A stretch of DNA of 18,119 bases from RYN-425 sp035542755 (lineage in GTDB: Bacteria > Patescibacteriota > Saccharimonadia > Saccharimonadales > UBA10212), in the NCBI GenBank assembly GCA_035542755.1, contig DATKKU010000039.1, positions 1-18,119 of the forward strand, in the 5' to 3' direction. Below the pieces are notes generated by a model that had not been told where the DNA came from, ran no database searches, and saw only the letters and a list, made by a program, of their open reading frames with translations. Shown piece by piece: positions 6,348 to 11,938 of this stretch (position 1 is its first letter; each line of letters opens with the position of its first letter). The position numbers and the translations under genes were made by a program.

Positions 6348-7874
6348 ATGCAACATACCAATCAACAGATAGGCTTGCTGATTTCTCAGATAAGGCATCA
6401 GCGCGGCCTTACCCAGGCTGAGTTTGCCAGGAAACTAGGCACTAGTCAGTCGGCAGTAAACCGAATGGAGCATGGCAAACAGAACCTTAGCCTGGAAACT
6501 CTAGGCCGAATTAGCGACGTATTGAACAAGCAGCTGATTTCGCTTAGCAGCGGGGCCATAAACTTGCGAATTGAGGGAGGCCACGAGCTACGCGGCGAAA
6601 TAGAAGTAAAAACTTCCAAGAACGCCGCCGTGGCAATATTGTGCGCCAGCCTGCTTAACAAAGGTACAACCAGGCTAAAGCGCGTTGCCCGAATTGAGGA
6701 AGTTAACCGCATCATTGAAGTACTCACTAGCATTGGCGTGCATGTACGCTGGCTGCCCGGCAATGACCTGGAGATTAGACCGCCGGCTAAGCTTGATTTG
6801 AAATCCATGGATAAAGAGGCGGCGCGCAAAACCCGGATTGTAATTATGCTGGCCGGAGCCCTAATGCACGATTATAAAGAGTTCAAAATCCCGTACGCCG
6901 GCGGCTGCGAGCTTGGTCGGCGCACAATAATTCCGCACATTTACGCACTAGAGGAGTTTGGTACGCATATAGAGGCCCACAGCGGCCACTATGAAATTAA
7001 CGTCAACCGCCGACAGCCAAGCTTGCCGGTAATTATGTACGAAATGAGCGACGTCGCCACCGAAAATGTTCTGCTGGCAGCCGCCCGTTTTGAAGGCGAA
7101 ACGATTATTAAAGACGCCAGCGCTAACTATATGGTTCAGGATTTGTGCTTCTTTTTGCAAAAATTAGGAGTCAGGATTGACGGCATTGGCTCGCCCACTC
7201 TGCGCATTCGCGGCGTTAAATCAATCAAGAAAAACGTGACATATGCTCTAAGCGAAGACCCGCTGGAGGCGATTACTTTCATCTCAGCGGCGGTGACCAC
7301 AAACTCGCAGATTACTATCAAGCGGGCGCCTTATGAATTTATTGACCTAGAGCTTTCCAAGCTTTACCACATGGGATTAAAGTTTAAAGTCAGCGAGCTA
7401 TATAAGGCCGACAACGGCCAGACCGAACTGGCCGACATCACCATTTATAAACATAACGGCAAACTTCGCGCGCCCGAAGAGAAGCTTCACGCCCTACCGG
7501 GTGGTGTAGGCATTAACATAGATAATCTTCCCTACTTTGTGCCTATGGTGGCGGTAGCCCGCGGCCGAACACTAATCCATGACTGGGTTTACGAAGATAG
7601 GGCACTTATGTTTACCGAGATGAAGAAGCTGGGAGTTGATTTGGAGCTGGCCGACCCGCACCGCGTATTTATAAACGGTCCGACGCGTTGGCGAGCCGCC
7701 GACATTGTGGCGCCTAGCGGTCTAAGGCCGGCCGTACTGCTCCTAATTGGAATGCTGGCGGCCGACGGTACGTCAATGCTGCGCAATATTTATACCATTA
7801 ACCGCGGTTACGAGGACTTGGCCGAGAGGCTTAACTCGCTTGGTGCACACATTACGATAGTCAACGAGACTTAA
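6348..7874 (+). CDS. murA: UDP-N-acetylglucosamine 1-carboxyvinyltransferase with N-terminal XRE HTH domain
   Basis: The 508-aa protein joins two domains. Residues about 7-66 are a Cro/C1 helix-turn-helix (IRHQRGLTQAEFARKLGTSQ, SAVNRMEHGKQNLSLETL). Residues about 72-508 are an EPSP-synthase-fold MurA, which transfers enolpyruvate from PEP to UDP-GlcNAc in the first committed step of peptidoglycan synthesis. Catalytic landmarks are present: K91-N92 (SKNAAVAIL), the active-site Cys of the family at C187 followed by R192 (GGCELGRR), an Asp in EDPLEAIT, and the C-terminal RGYEDLAERLNSLGA. The rest is divergent: GCELGRRTIIPH replaces GCAIGARPVDLH. Because the Cys is kept, this should be of the fosfomycin-targetable Cys type; that is inference. 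The ATG at 6348 is preferred over a TTG at 6339. A -10-like TATGAT (6328-6333) predicts an 8-nt leader. Confidence 0.93.
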   Translation: MQHTNQQIGLLISQIRHQRGLTQAEFARKLGTSQSAVNRMEHGKQNLSLETLGRISDVLNKQLISLSSGAINLRIEGGHELRGEIEVKTSKNAAVAILCASLLNKGTTRLKRVARIEEVNRIIEVLTSIGVHVRWLPGNDLEIRPPAKLDLKSMDKEAARKTRIVIMLAGALMHDYKEFKIPYAGGCELGRRTIIPHIYALEEFGTHIEAHSGHYEINVNRRQPSLPVIMYEMSDVATENVLLAAARFEGETIIKDASANYMVQDLCFFLQKLGVRIDGIGSPTLRIRGVKSIKKNVTYALSEDPLEAITFISAAVTTNSQITIKRAPYEFIDLELSKLYHMGLKFKVSELYKADNGQTELADITIYKHNGKLRAPEEKLHALPGGVGINIDNLPYFVPMVAVARGRTLIHDWVYEDRALMFTEMKKLGVDLELADPHRVFINGPTRWRAADIVAPSGLRPAVLLLIGMLAADGTSMLRNIYTINRGYEDLAERLNSLGAHITIVNET

Positions 7875-7886
7875 ATAAAATCGTCC

Positions 7887-8447
7887 TTAGCCAAGAACTT
7901 TAAAGCCAATCGCCAGCCCGACAATTATAAGAATGATGCCGCTGGCTAGCTCACTGTATTCTTCTAGCTTAGCGCTGGCTCGGCTGCCTATTTCCAATCC
8001 TAGTAATGCCAACGCCACGCTAGTAACGCCTATAATTATGGCGGCCTCCAAGATTGACTGGTGATGAGCACCCAAGCTGAAGCCTACGATTAGGTTATCA
8101 ATACTTAGCGCCAGCCCGGCCAGCAGCAACTTCGCCATCCCGGTAGATTCGGCTATACCGACCTCTTTTTCTGTGACTTTAGTTAGAGCTTCATAAACTA
8201 TGTACATCCCTGTCAGTATCAGCAGGCTACCGCCAATCTGGCTGGCATGGCTGCCCAGGTGGCTGGCTGCCTGCTTACCCAGAACTAGTCCGACTATAGG
8301 CATTCCTGTCTCAAATATGCCAAAAACTAGCGCTGTCTTTAGGCGAACATCTTTACTCACGCCGCTTAAGCCAATGGCAATAGAAGCGGCAAAATTGCCA
8401 AGTCCTACCGATAATCCCGCCAGGATTAGCGCAAGAACATCAGTCAT
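7887..8447 (-). CDS. MntP/YtaF-like membrane exporter (DUF204 family)
   Basis: A 186-aa protein of six hydrophobic helices in two similar halves, as in the putative manganese efflux pump family. Repeat motifs are GLSVGLGNFAASIAIGLSG in helix 1 and LALSIDNLIVGFSLGA in helix 4. Family members carry an Asp at the equivalent place in both halves; here the second half keeps it (SID) while the first has Asn at position 18. This may change metal selectivity or mark a different subfamily. AGGA lies seven bases before the ATG. It is convergent with murA, with only 12 bp between the stops and no visible terminator. The cargo (Mn or another divalent metal) is inferred from family only. Confidence 0.8.
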   Translation of the reverse strand: MTDVLALILAGLSVGLGNFAASIAIGLSGVSKDVRLKTALVFGIFETGMPIVGLVLGKQAASHLGSHASQIGGSLLILTGMYIVYEALTKVTEKEVGIAESTGMAKLLLAGLALSIDNLIVGFSLGAHHQSILEAAIIIGVTSVALALLGLEIGSRASAKLEEYSELASGIILIIVGLAIGFKVLG

Positions 8448-8507
8448 TATTTTTCCTGTTAATTATTTTTATGAAACTTCAATTCTAAATTATATACCAG
8501 TAGCTGC

Positions 8508-8513
8508 TATAAT
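8508..8513 (+). promoter_or_regulatory. Extended -10 promoter of tRNA-Gly
   Basis: TGCTATAAT is a perfect extended -10 (TG-N-TATAAT). It predicts a start near 8520, five bases before the mature tRNA. There is no obvious -35 box, consistent with an extended -10 promoter. Confidence 0.65.
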
Positions 8514-8524
8514 TTCATCTGTTA

Positions 8525-8599
8525 GCGGGATTCGTATAACGGTTAATATGCAAGTTTTCCAAACTTGAGACGGGGTTTCGACTACCCCATCCCGCACCA
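8525..8599 (+). tRNA. tRNA-Gly (anticodon TCC)
   Basis: Acceptor GCGGGAT/ATCCCGC is perfectly paired. D-stem GTAT/ATAT includes a G-U pair. Anticodon stem CAAGT/ACTTG carries loop TTTCCAA, giving TCC, which reads GGA and GGG. T-stem GGGGT/ACCCC has loop TTCGACT. Discriminator A and CCA are encoded. The next tRNA lies 152 bp downstream on the same strand. Confidence 0.95.
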
Positions 8600-8620
8600 G
8601 AATCCGAAGGATTCTGGTGC
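8594..8620 (+). other. 12-bp perfect hairpin overlapping the CCA end of tRNA-Gly
   Basis: The arms are GCACCAGAATCC (8594-8605) and GGATTCTGGTGC (8609-8620) with a GAA loop. The left arm includes the last two acceptor bases, the discriminator and CCA. No U-tract follows, so a terminator role is unlikely. It would compete with the acceptor stem in the precursor and may guide 3' processing. Confidence 0.7.
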
Positions 8621-8631
8621 ATAATGCAGCT

Positions 8632-8751
8632 AACAATTTCGTAAAATTCTGCGAAGCAATATTTTGCGAAATTGAAAGGAGGAAGCGACTTGAGGTTGAA
8701 AGTAAGCAAAAGTAATTGCGCTTACGAAAGCCGATATGTCGATTCCGACGC
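8632..8751 (+). ncRNA. Structured tRNA 5' leader element, copy A
   Basis: It begins with a 14-bp hairpin (8634-8647/8661-8674, with an inner TGC/GCA stem and GAA loop), followed by GGAGGAAGCGAC, a variable region with a second possible stem (GTAAGC/GCTTAC), then TCGATTCCGACG directly before tRNA-Arg(TCT). It matches copy B upstream of tRNA-Pro(CGG) at 61 of the first 73 positions. CATAAT (8620-8625) is a candidate -10 box placing the RNA 5' end two bases before the hairpin. It is probably transcribed with the tRNA; whether it acts as a leader or as a separate RNA is unknown. Confidence 0.65.
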
Positions 8752-8828
8752 GCCCCGGTAGCTCAGCTGGATAGAGCAGGAGACTTCTAAGCTCAAGGCC
8801 GCAGGTTCGAATCCTGCCCGGGGTACCA
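8752..8828 (+). tRNA. tRNA-Arg (anticodon TCT) with a defective anticodon stem
   Basis: Acceptor GCCCCGG/CCGGGGT, D-stem GCTC/GAGC, T-stem GCAGG/CCTGC, T-loop TTCGAAT and encoded CCA are all sound. The anticodon loop CTTCTAA gives TCT (AGA/AGG codons). The anticodon stem GGAGA/GCTCA has purine-purine mismatches at both ends (27-43 G-A and 31-39 A-G), leaving three Watson-Crick pairs. It may be functional but weak, or a decaying copy. It is preceded by the long structured leader and followed by a strong terminator. Confidence 0.85.
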
Positions 8829-8871
8829 ACGACGGCACGATGACCTTCAGGTCGTCGAGCCGTCGTTTTTT
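8829..8871 (+). terminator. Intrinsic terminator after tRNA-Arg(TCT)
   Basis: The outer stem ACGACGGC/GCCGTCGT (8829-8836/8859-8866) encloses an inner stem CGATGACC/GGTCGTCG with a TTCA loop, followed by a run of six T. It starts on the base after CCA and is the clearest intrinsic terminator in the window. Confidence 0.85.
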
Positions 8872-8882
8872 GTATTCTTGTA

Positions 8883-8943
8883 GCAGGATTCTAACCGGTA
8901 GGCATGAACAGCCCGGCGACTGTTCACGTTTTCCTTAATTTCT
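8883..8943 (-). repeat. 61-bp dispersed repeat, copy 2
   Basis: On the minus strand this matches 473-533 at 56 of 61 positions. Two of the five differences fall in the 10-bp stem and both turn Watson-Crick pairs into G-U pairs; a third is in the loop. It lies 55 bp beyond the CCA of tRNA-Arg(TCT), antisense to it, and 34 bp downstream of the Crp/Fnr stop codon. Confidence 0.75.
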
Positions 8944-8977
8944 GCGGCTATGTGCCTTTTAAATTAATAGTTTTCCG

Positions 8978-9658
8978 TTAGTATTTGCTGTTAAGACCCC
9001 AAAGGTCTAGACTAATCGGCTCGCTGAATTCTTTGGTTAGCTTATTGATATCAATGATTACAATTAGACCGCTTTGGCGCGCTATTAATTTATTTTTTTC
9101 CAGCTTTTCAATTTCTCTACTGACTGTTTCACGGGCAAGGTTAATTGTCTCGGATATCAGTTCGTGGGTTAATGGCGCTTCAATAACTATTTTGTTACCT
9201 TCTCTTACACCAAACCGGCTTGCCAAAAACATCAAACGATAGACAACCTTTTCGTGGGCCGATTTGTACAAAAGATTATCCAGTCGCTCAGCAAATACCT
9301 GGAACTGCTCGGCTAATTGAGACAATACGTCATACAAAACGTCGGTATCTTTTTTTATAAACTTTAAAAACTCCTCCTTTGAGACTTCCGCGACCTTAGA
9401 CTGGGTCGTAGCTTCATAGAAAACTCGCCTTTTAACGTCCTTTATAGCCCATATCAGTGGAAATATCTCGCCAGTTTTATATAGAACATGAATATATTGG
9501 TCCCCTTCGTCGCTAATAGAATAAACTTTGATAACTCCCTGCTGAATACACATTACTCCACTGGGATTCTCGCCGAATAAAACGGTCTCGCCTGCTGAGT
9601 AGGTCTTTTGCTTAGCAGCCGAAAAAAAACTCAGTAAATCTTTATTGGTAACAGCTAT
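8978..9658 (-). CDS. Crp/Fnr-family transcription regulator with a probable AUA start
   Basis: The C-terminal 191 residues begin at an internal ATG (9553), but the same frame continues upstream with LLSFFSAAKQKTYSAGETVL, then FGENPSGVM, which supplies the start of the cyclic-nucleotide-binding fold. The full protein is 226 aa, normal for the family. Upstream of 9553 there is no in-frame ATG, GTG or TTG before a TAA. The best start is ATA at 9656-9658, with AAAGGGG six bases upstream, the same Shine-Dalgarno as rny. Residues about 1-120 form the sensory beta-roll; 163-195 form the winged helix. The recognition helix reads RETVSREIEKLE (R176, E177, R181), the CRP pattern R-E-x3-R. The usual cAMP-pocket arginine motif is not seen, so the ligand is unknown. 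A CRP-type site lies in its promoter. Confidence 0.85.
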   Translation of the reverse strand: MAVTNKDLLSFFSAAKQKTYSAGETVLFGENPSGVMCIQQGVIKVYSISDEGDQYIHVLYKTGEIFPLIWAIKDVKRRVFYEATTQSKVAEVSKEEFLKFIKKDTDVLYDVLSQLAEQFQVFAERLDNLLYKSAHEKVVYRLMFLASRFGVREGNKIVIEAPLTHELISETINLARETVSREIEKLEKNKLIARQSGLIVIIDINKLTKEFSEPISLDLWGLNSKY

Positions 9659-9690
9659 GGTATACCCCTTTGTTTAAATCTTACTCTAAT

Positions 9691-9708
9691 TTGTGATTTG
9701 AGGCACAA
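9691..9708. promoter_or_regulatory. CRP-type operator between the Crp/Fnr gene and the 52-aa gene
   Basis: TTGTGA-N6-GCACAA contains an exact TGTGA half-site and a TGTGC half-site on the other strand, spaced as in CRP sites. It covers the expected -35 region of the leftward promoter (TAAGAT at 9678-9683, start near 9671) and lies 51 bp before the rightward ATG. Binding by the adjacent regulator could repress its own gene and control the divergent pair. Confidence 0.55.
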
Positions 9709-9758
9709 CAGAAGGCGCTACTTAGTTGCATTATTAGATTGAGGAAGGGGGATAAAAA

Positions 9759-9917
9759 ATGAAAGACAAATCAGCACAGACCATCAAACCGAGAGAGCTT
9801 AACTTTGATGATTTCTACGAGGAGGTTAGCCGGGCTTGGCAACGAAGAGCTAAACAACTGCGTGTGAGGCGTTGGAAAAAGATTAAGCAAATGGAGAGGC
9901 GAAGGGTGTCGCAATGA
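9759..9917 (+). CDS. Small basic protein (52 aa)
   Basis: It begins MKDKSAQTIKPRELNFDDFY. After a short acidic patch (DDFYEE) it is strongly basic, with 12 Arg and several Lys in the last 30 residues (WQRRAKQLRVRRWKKIKQME) and two Trp, probably one amphipathic helix. AGGAAGGGGG lies just before the ATG, an excellent ribosome-binding site. The stop overlaps the next start as ATGA, so the two genes are translationally coupled. The charge suggests nucleic-acid, membrane-surface or ribosome binding, but no family is recognised. It is divergent from the Crp/Fnr gene across the CRP-type operator and is a likely target of it. Confidence 0.75.
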   Translation: MKDKSAQTIKPRELNFDDFYEEVSRAWQRRAKQLRVRRWKKIKQMERRRVSQ

Positions 9918-10420
9918 TAGTTGATGAGTATTTAAACGTTACGCGGGCGGTTGCTAAAGCCATGGGTCTGCGGCCCTCGGGACTGCGCGAGCTGACCCTG
10001 CCTGCCAATCGCTCCCCCACAGACGAAGAGACTCTCTTAAATCTGTCGGGGAAGGCCCATGATATTTTATACTCTGCCAAAACCGTCTTTCCGCTTGACT
10101 TGTTCCCGGACACCGTTGTCTTAGACAGGGAGAGATTAACAATTATACAAAAGGAGTTTTTCTTCACGGCAAGGATAGTTAGTGTGCCAGTGCGCGATAT
10201 CCTTAGTGTGGAGGTTGATATTGGACCATTTTTCGGATCGGTTCACATGAGCTCACGTTACTTTTCATCAAATCCGTACTCTATGAACTTTTTGTGGCGG
10301 AAGGATGCTATAAAGCTTCAAAGACTACTTCAGGGCTACATAATAGCTCACGAGCGCCAAATTGAATGCTCTGACATAGATAAGAACGATTTAATAAAGC
10401 TTCTTTACGAACTGGGCTAA
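9914..10420 (+). CDS. Conserved-looking protein with possible PH-like domain
   Basis: A 168-aa protein with no transmembrane helix. Residues about 50-150 alternate short beta-strands (TVVLDRERLTIIQKEF, ARIVSVPVRDILSVEV, GSVHMSSRYF, YSMNFLWRK) and end in a helix (DAIKLQRLLQGYIIAHERQI). This order and the VPVRDILSVEV strand resemble bacterial PH (bPH/YdbS-like) domains, usually at membranes or in stress responses; the match is by eye only. A final helix (DKNDLIKLLYELG) may be a separate binding segment. It starts in a 4-bp ATGA overlap with the basic 52-aa gene, so the two products probably work together. Control by the divergent Crp/Fnr regulator is inferred from the operator. Confidence 0.8.
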   Translation: MIVDEYLNVTRAVAKAMGLRPSGLRELTLPANRSPTDEETLLNLSGKAHDILYSAKTVFPLDLFPDTVVLDRERLTIIQKEFFFTARIVSVPVRDILSVEVDIGPFFGSVHMSSRYFSSNPYSMNFLWRKDAIKLQRLLQGYIIAHERQIECSDIDKNDLIKLLYELG

Positions 10421-10462
10421 TTTTAAGCCTCGCTAAATACTGCGTTTACACCTTGATAATGA

Positions 10463-10468
10463 TAAAAT
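10463..10468 (+). promoter_or_regulatory. -10 box TAAAAT for tRNA-His
   Basis: TAAAAT predicts a start near 10475, four bases before the encoded G-1 of tRNA-His. The -35 region is not clear. Confidence 0.4.
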
Positions 10469-10478
10469 AATCGGGCGT

Positions 10479-10556
10479 GGCGAACGTAGCTCAGTTGGTT
10501 AGAGCGTCGGGTTGTGGTCCCGAAGGTCGTGGGTTCAAGACCCATCGTTCGCCCCA
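10479..10556 (+). tRNA. tRNA-His (anticodon GTG)
   Basis: It carries the His identity pair, an encoded G-1 (10479) opposite discriminator C (10553). Acceptor GCGAACG/CGTTCGC, D-stem GCTC/GAGC, anticodon stem TCGGG/CCCGA with loop TTGTGGT (GTG), T-stem GTGGG/CCCAT with one G-U pair, and CCA is encoded. It stands alone between the PH-like gene and a hairpin pair. Confidence 0.96.
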
Positions 10557-10580
10557 TCGCGAAAACTCGATTTTATAGAC

Positions 10581-10626
10581 AAGAACTTCAACGATATATA
10601 TTGGCTGTTGAAGTTCTTATCTTTTC
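10581..10626 (+). terminator. Probable terminator after tRNA-His
   Basis: A perfect 12-bp stem AAGAACTTCAAC/GTTGAAGTTCTT (10581-10592/10607-10618) with a 14-base loop is followed by ATCTTTTCT. The stem is AT-rich and the U-tract interrupted, so termination may be partial. Confidence 0.6.
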
Positions 10627-10643
10627 TATCGGTCTTCGCTTCT

Positions 10644-10671
10644 CCCCAAGTTTTATCCTCAAAACTTGGGG
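10644..10671 (+). repeat. CCCCAAG hairpin, copy 1
   Basis: An 11-bp perfect stem CCCCAAGTTTT/AAAACTTGGGG with loop ATCCTC and no U-tract, 29 bp before the VIT-like gene. A related hairpin lies on the minus strand at 12089-12117, where the pair after CCCCAAG is C-G instead of T-A. Confidence 0.55.
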
Positions 10672-10688
10672 GCCCCTAGAAAAACCGT

Positions 10689-10694
10689 TAAGAT
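10689..10694 (+). promoter_or_regulatory. -10 box TAAGAT placing transcription start on the VIT-like ATG
   Basis: With standard spacing the first transcribed base is 10701, the A of the start codon, giving a leaderless mRNA. No Shine-Dalgarno is present, which agrees. Confidence 0.45.
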
Positions 10695-10700
10695 AGACCT

Positions 10701-11177
10701 ATGGCAGAGCAGGATAACAAATTTGTACTTCAAACTGTGCAGCCTGGTCTAGCCGGGCTGATGGATGGCAGCGTATCAACACTGGCGCCAATTTTTGCGG
10801 CGGCCTTTGCAACGCATAAACCGCACGTTGCATTTCTAGTCGGTGTTTCAGCGGCCGTTGGTGCCGGCATTAGCATGGCTTTTGCCGAAGGTTTGAGCGA
10901 TGATGGCACGCTAACCGGCCGTGGCCATCCGTTTAGGCGCGGTGTAATTATTGGTGGCATGACGTTCTTGGGTGGAATTTTTCACACGCTACCCTTTTTA
11001 ATCCCTGAATTTCATGTGGCAATTTTGGTCGCTAGCTTAGTTGTAGGAATAGAGCTGATGATAATTTCCTACATTAGGTATCACTACTTTAATATGCGCT
11101 TTTGGCGGTCTGTCGCCATGGTCATGCTAGGCGGCGGTATTGTATTTGCAGCTGGGATTTTAATTGGCGCTTCTTAA
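10701..11177 (+). CDS. VIT1/CCC1-like membrane metal transporter
   Basis: A 158-aa protein with about four hydrophobic helices plus a short first one. The start LQTVQPGLAGLMDGSVSTLA (D22) and the second segment AAVGAGISMAFAEGLSDDG (M59, E63) fit VIT/CCC1 transporters, which move Fe2+ or Mn2+ and carry the G-hx-DG-hhS start and an ISMAxxE motif. A polar linker with GRGHPFRRG (73-81) replaces the longer cytoplasmic metal-binding loop of plant and yeast members, so this is a reduced form. It begins on its predicted transcription start with no ribosome-binding site. Its 3' end overlaps the convergent kinase-like gene by four bases. With the MntP-like exporter it is the second putative metal carrier here. 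Confidence 0.8.
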   Translation: MAEQDNKFVLQTVQPGLAGLMDGSVSTLAPIFAAAFATHKPHVAFLVGVSAAVGAGISMAFAEGLSDDGTLTGRGHPFRRGVIIGGMTFLGGIFHTLPFLIPEFHVAILVASLVVGIELMIISYIRYHYFNMRFWRSVAMVMLGGGIVFAAGILIGAS

Positions 11178-11821
11178 GTCTGGGCCATTTTTAGGACAAC
11201 TATAACTAAAACCGGAACGACTATGTTGTCCAATCCAAAAACTGCGGCGTTTTCGGCAATTGTAAGTACCGGCGGCAGGAGCAAAATTAACCAGTAGTAG
11301 CTGCTATATGGAATCAAGTCATGGACAAACAGCAGTCCAAAACCCAGTATAAATAACGAAGTAATCCAAAAAGTCATCGTGCCAATGACCGTTTTTTTCT
11401 GCCCGAAGACTTTGTAGGTCAGCTTTTTACCATAGTGAGTGCCGGCCACAGCCGCCAACCCGTCCGCCAGAGCCAAATGCGCCATGGCGATAGCAAAAAA
11501 TACTTTATTGGTTGTAAGCATGGCGCAGACAGTAATCGCCAGCGCAAAGAAATATTCACCGTAAGTTCTGCGCTTTATGCTTTTAGAAAAATTGAAAAAT
11601 ATGCGGTAGTGATTGGCGGTAATTGCCAGCAGCATCAGCAGTCCGATAACTTGAATCGCCTGCCAGCTGATTAGCCACGGCCAGCTGGCAATAAAAGTAC
11701 CCACGGTTATATGAACAAATTTGCGGGAATCTTCACCTTTGATAATTTTGGCTTTTGATAATTTCTCGCCGACCAATAAAAGACCCAGTACTCCCAAGAT
11801 GCAAATAACAACATTAAGCAT
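11174..11821 (-). CDS. Dolichol/phytol kinase-like (CTP-dependent) membrane protein
   Basis: A 215-aa protein with about seven hydrophobic segments and the motifs of the SEC59/VTE5 polyprenol-kinase group, related to CDP-diglyceride synthases: EDSRKFVHITVG (30-41), RRTYGEYFFALAI (84-96), LALADGLAAVAGTHYGK (116-132) and QKKTVIGTMTFWITS (141-155). Members phosphorylate an isoprenoid alcohol with CTP at the cytoplasmic membrane. Here the product could feed isoprenoid-carrier salvage or lipid synthesis, but the substrate is a guess. TACAAT at 11830-11835 predicts a start two bases before the ATG. The gene lies 40 bp beyond the CCA of tRNA-Pro(CGG) on the same strand, so tRNA read-through may also feed it. 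Confidence 0.82.
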   Translation of the reverse strand: MLNVVICILGVLGLLLVGEKLSKAKIIKGEDSRKFVHITVGTFIASWPWLISWQAIQVIGLLMLLAITANHYRIFFNFSKSIKRRTYGEYFFALAITVCAMLTTNKVFFAIAMAHLALADGLAAVAGTHYGKKLTYKVFGQKKTVIGTMTFWITSLFILGFGLLFVHDLIPYSSYYWLILLLPPVLTIAENAAVFGLDNIVVPVLVIVVLKMAQT

Positions 11822-11861
11822 TAGCTTTTATTGTAAACCAAAAATGGGCAAGTCAATATCG

Positions 11862-11938
11862 TGGTCGGGGTGAGAGGATTTGAACCTCCGGCCTCAGCGT
11901 CCCGAACGCTGCGCGCTACCAAGCTGCGCCACACCCCG
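11862..11938 (-). tRNA. tRNA-Pro (anticodon CGG)
   Basis: Acceptor CGGGGTG/CACCCCG is perfect. D-stem GCGC/GCGC, anticodon stem CAGCG/CGCTG with loop TTCGGGA (CGG), T-stem GGAGG/CCTCT with one G-U pair, discriminator A and encoded CCA. It reads CCG. It carries the second copy of the structured 5' leader. Confidence 0.96.

Noticed and set aside
8676..8700. SRP RNA or RNase P RNA signature in GGAGGAAGCGAC
   Set aside because: It is superficially like GGAAGGAAGCA or GAGGAAAGUCC, but the flanking pairing arms of either RNA are absent.
8515..8709. Leftward open frame over tRNA-Gly and the leader
   Set aside because: Antisense translation of the tRNA and of the leader hairpin; copy B has a stop in the same frame.
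10514..10696. Rightward open frame after tRNA-His
   Set aside because: It starts inside the tRNA and runs through two perfect hairpins; no ribosome-binding site and no protein-like pattern.
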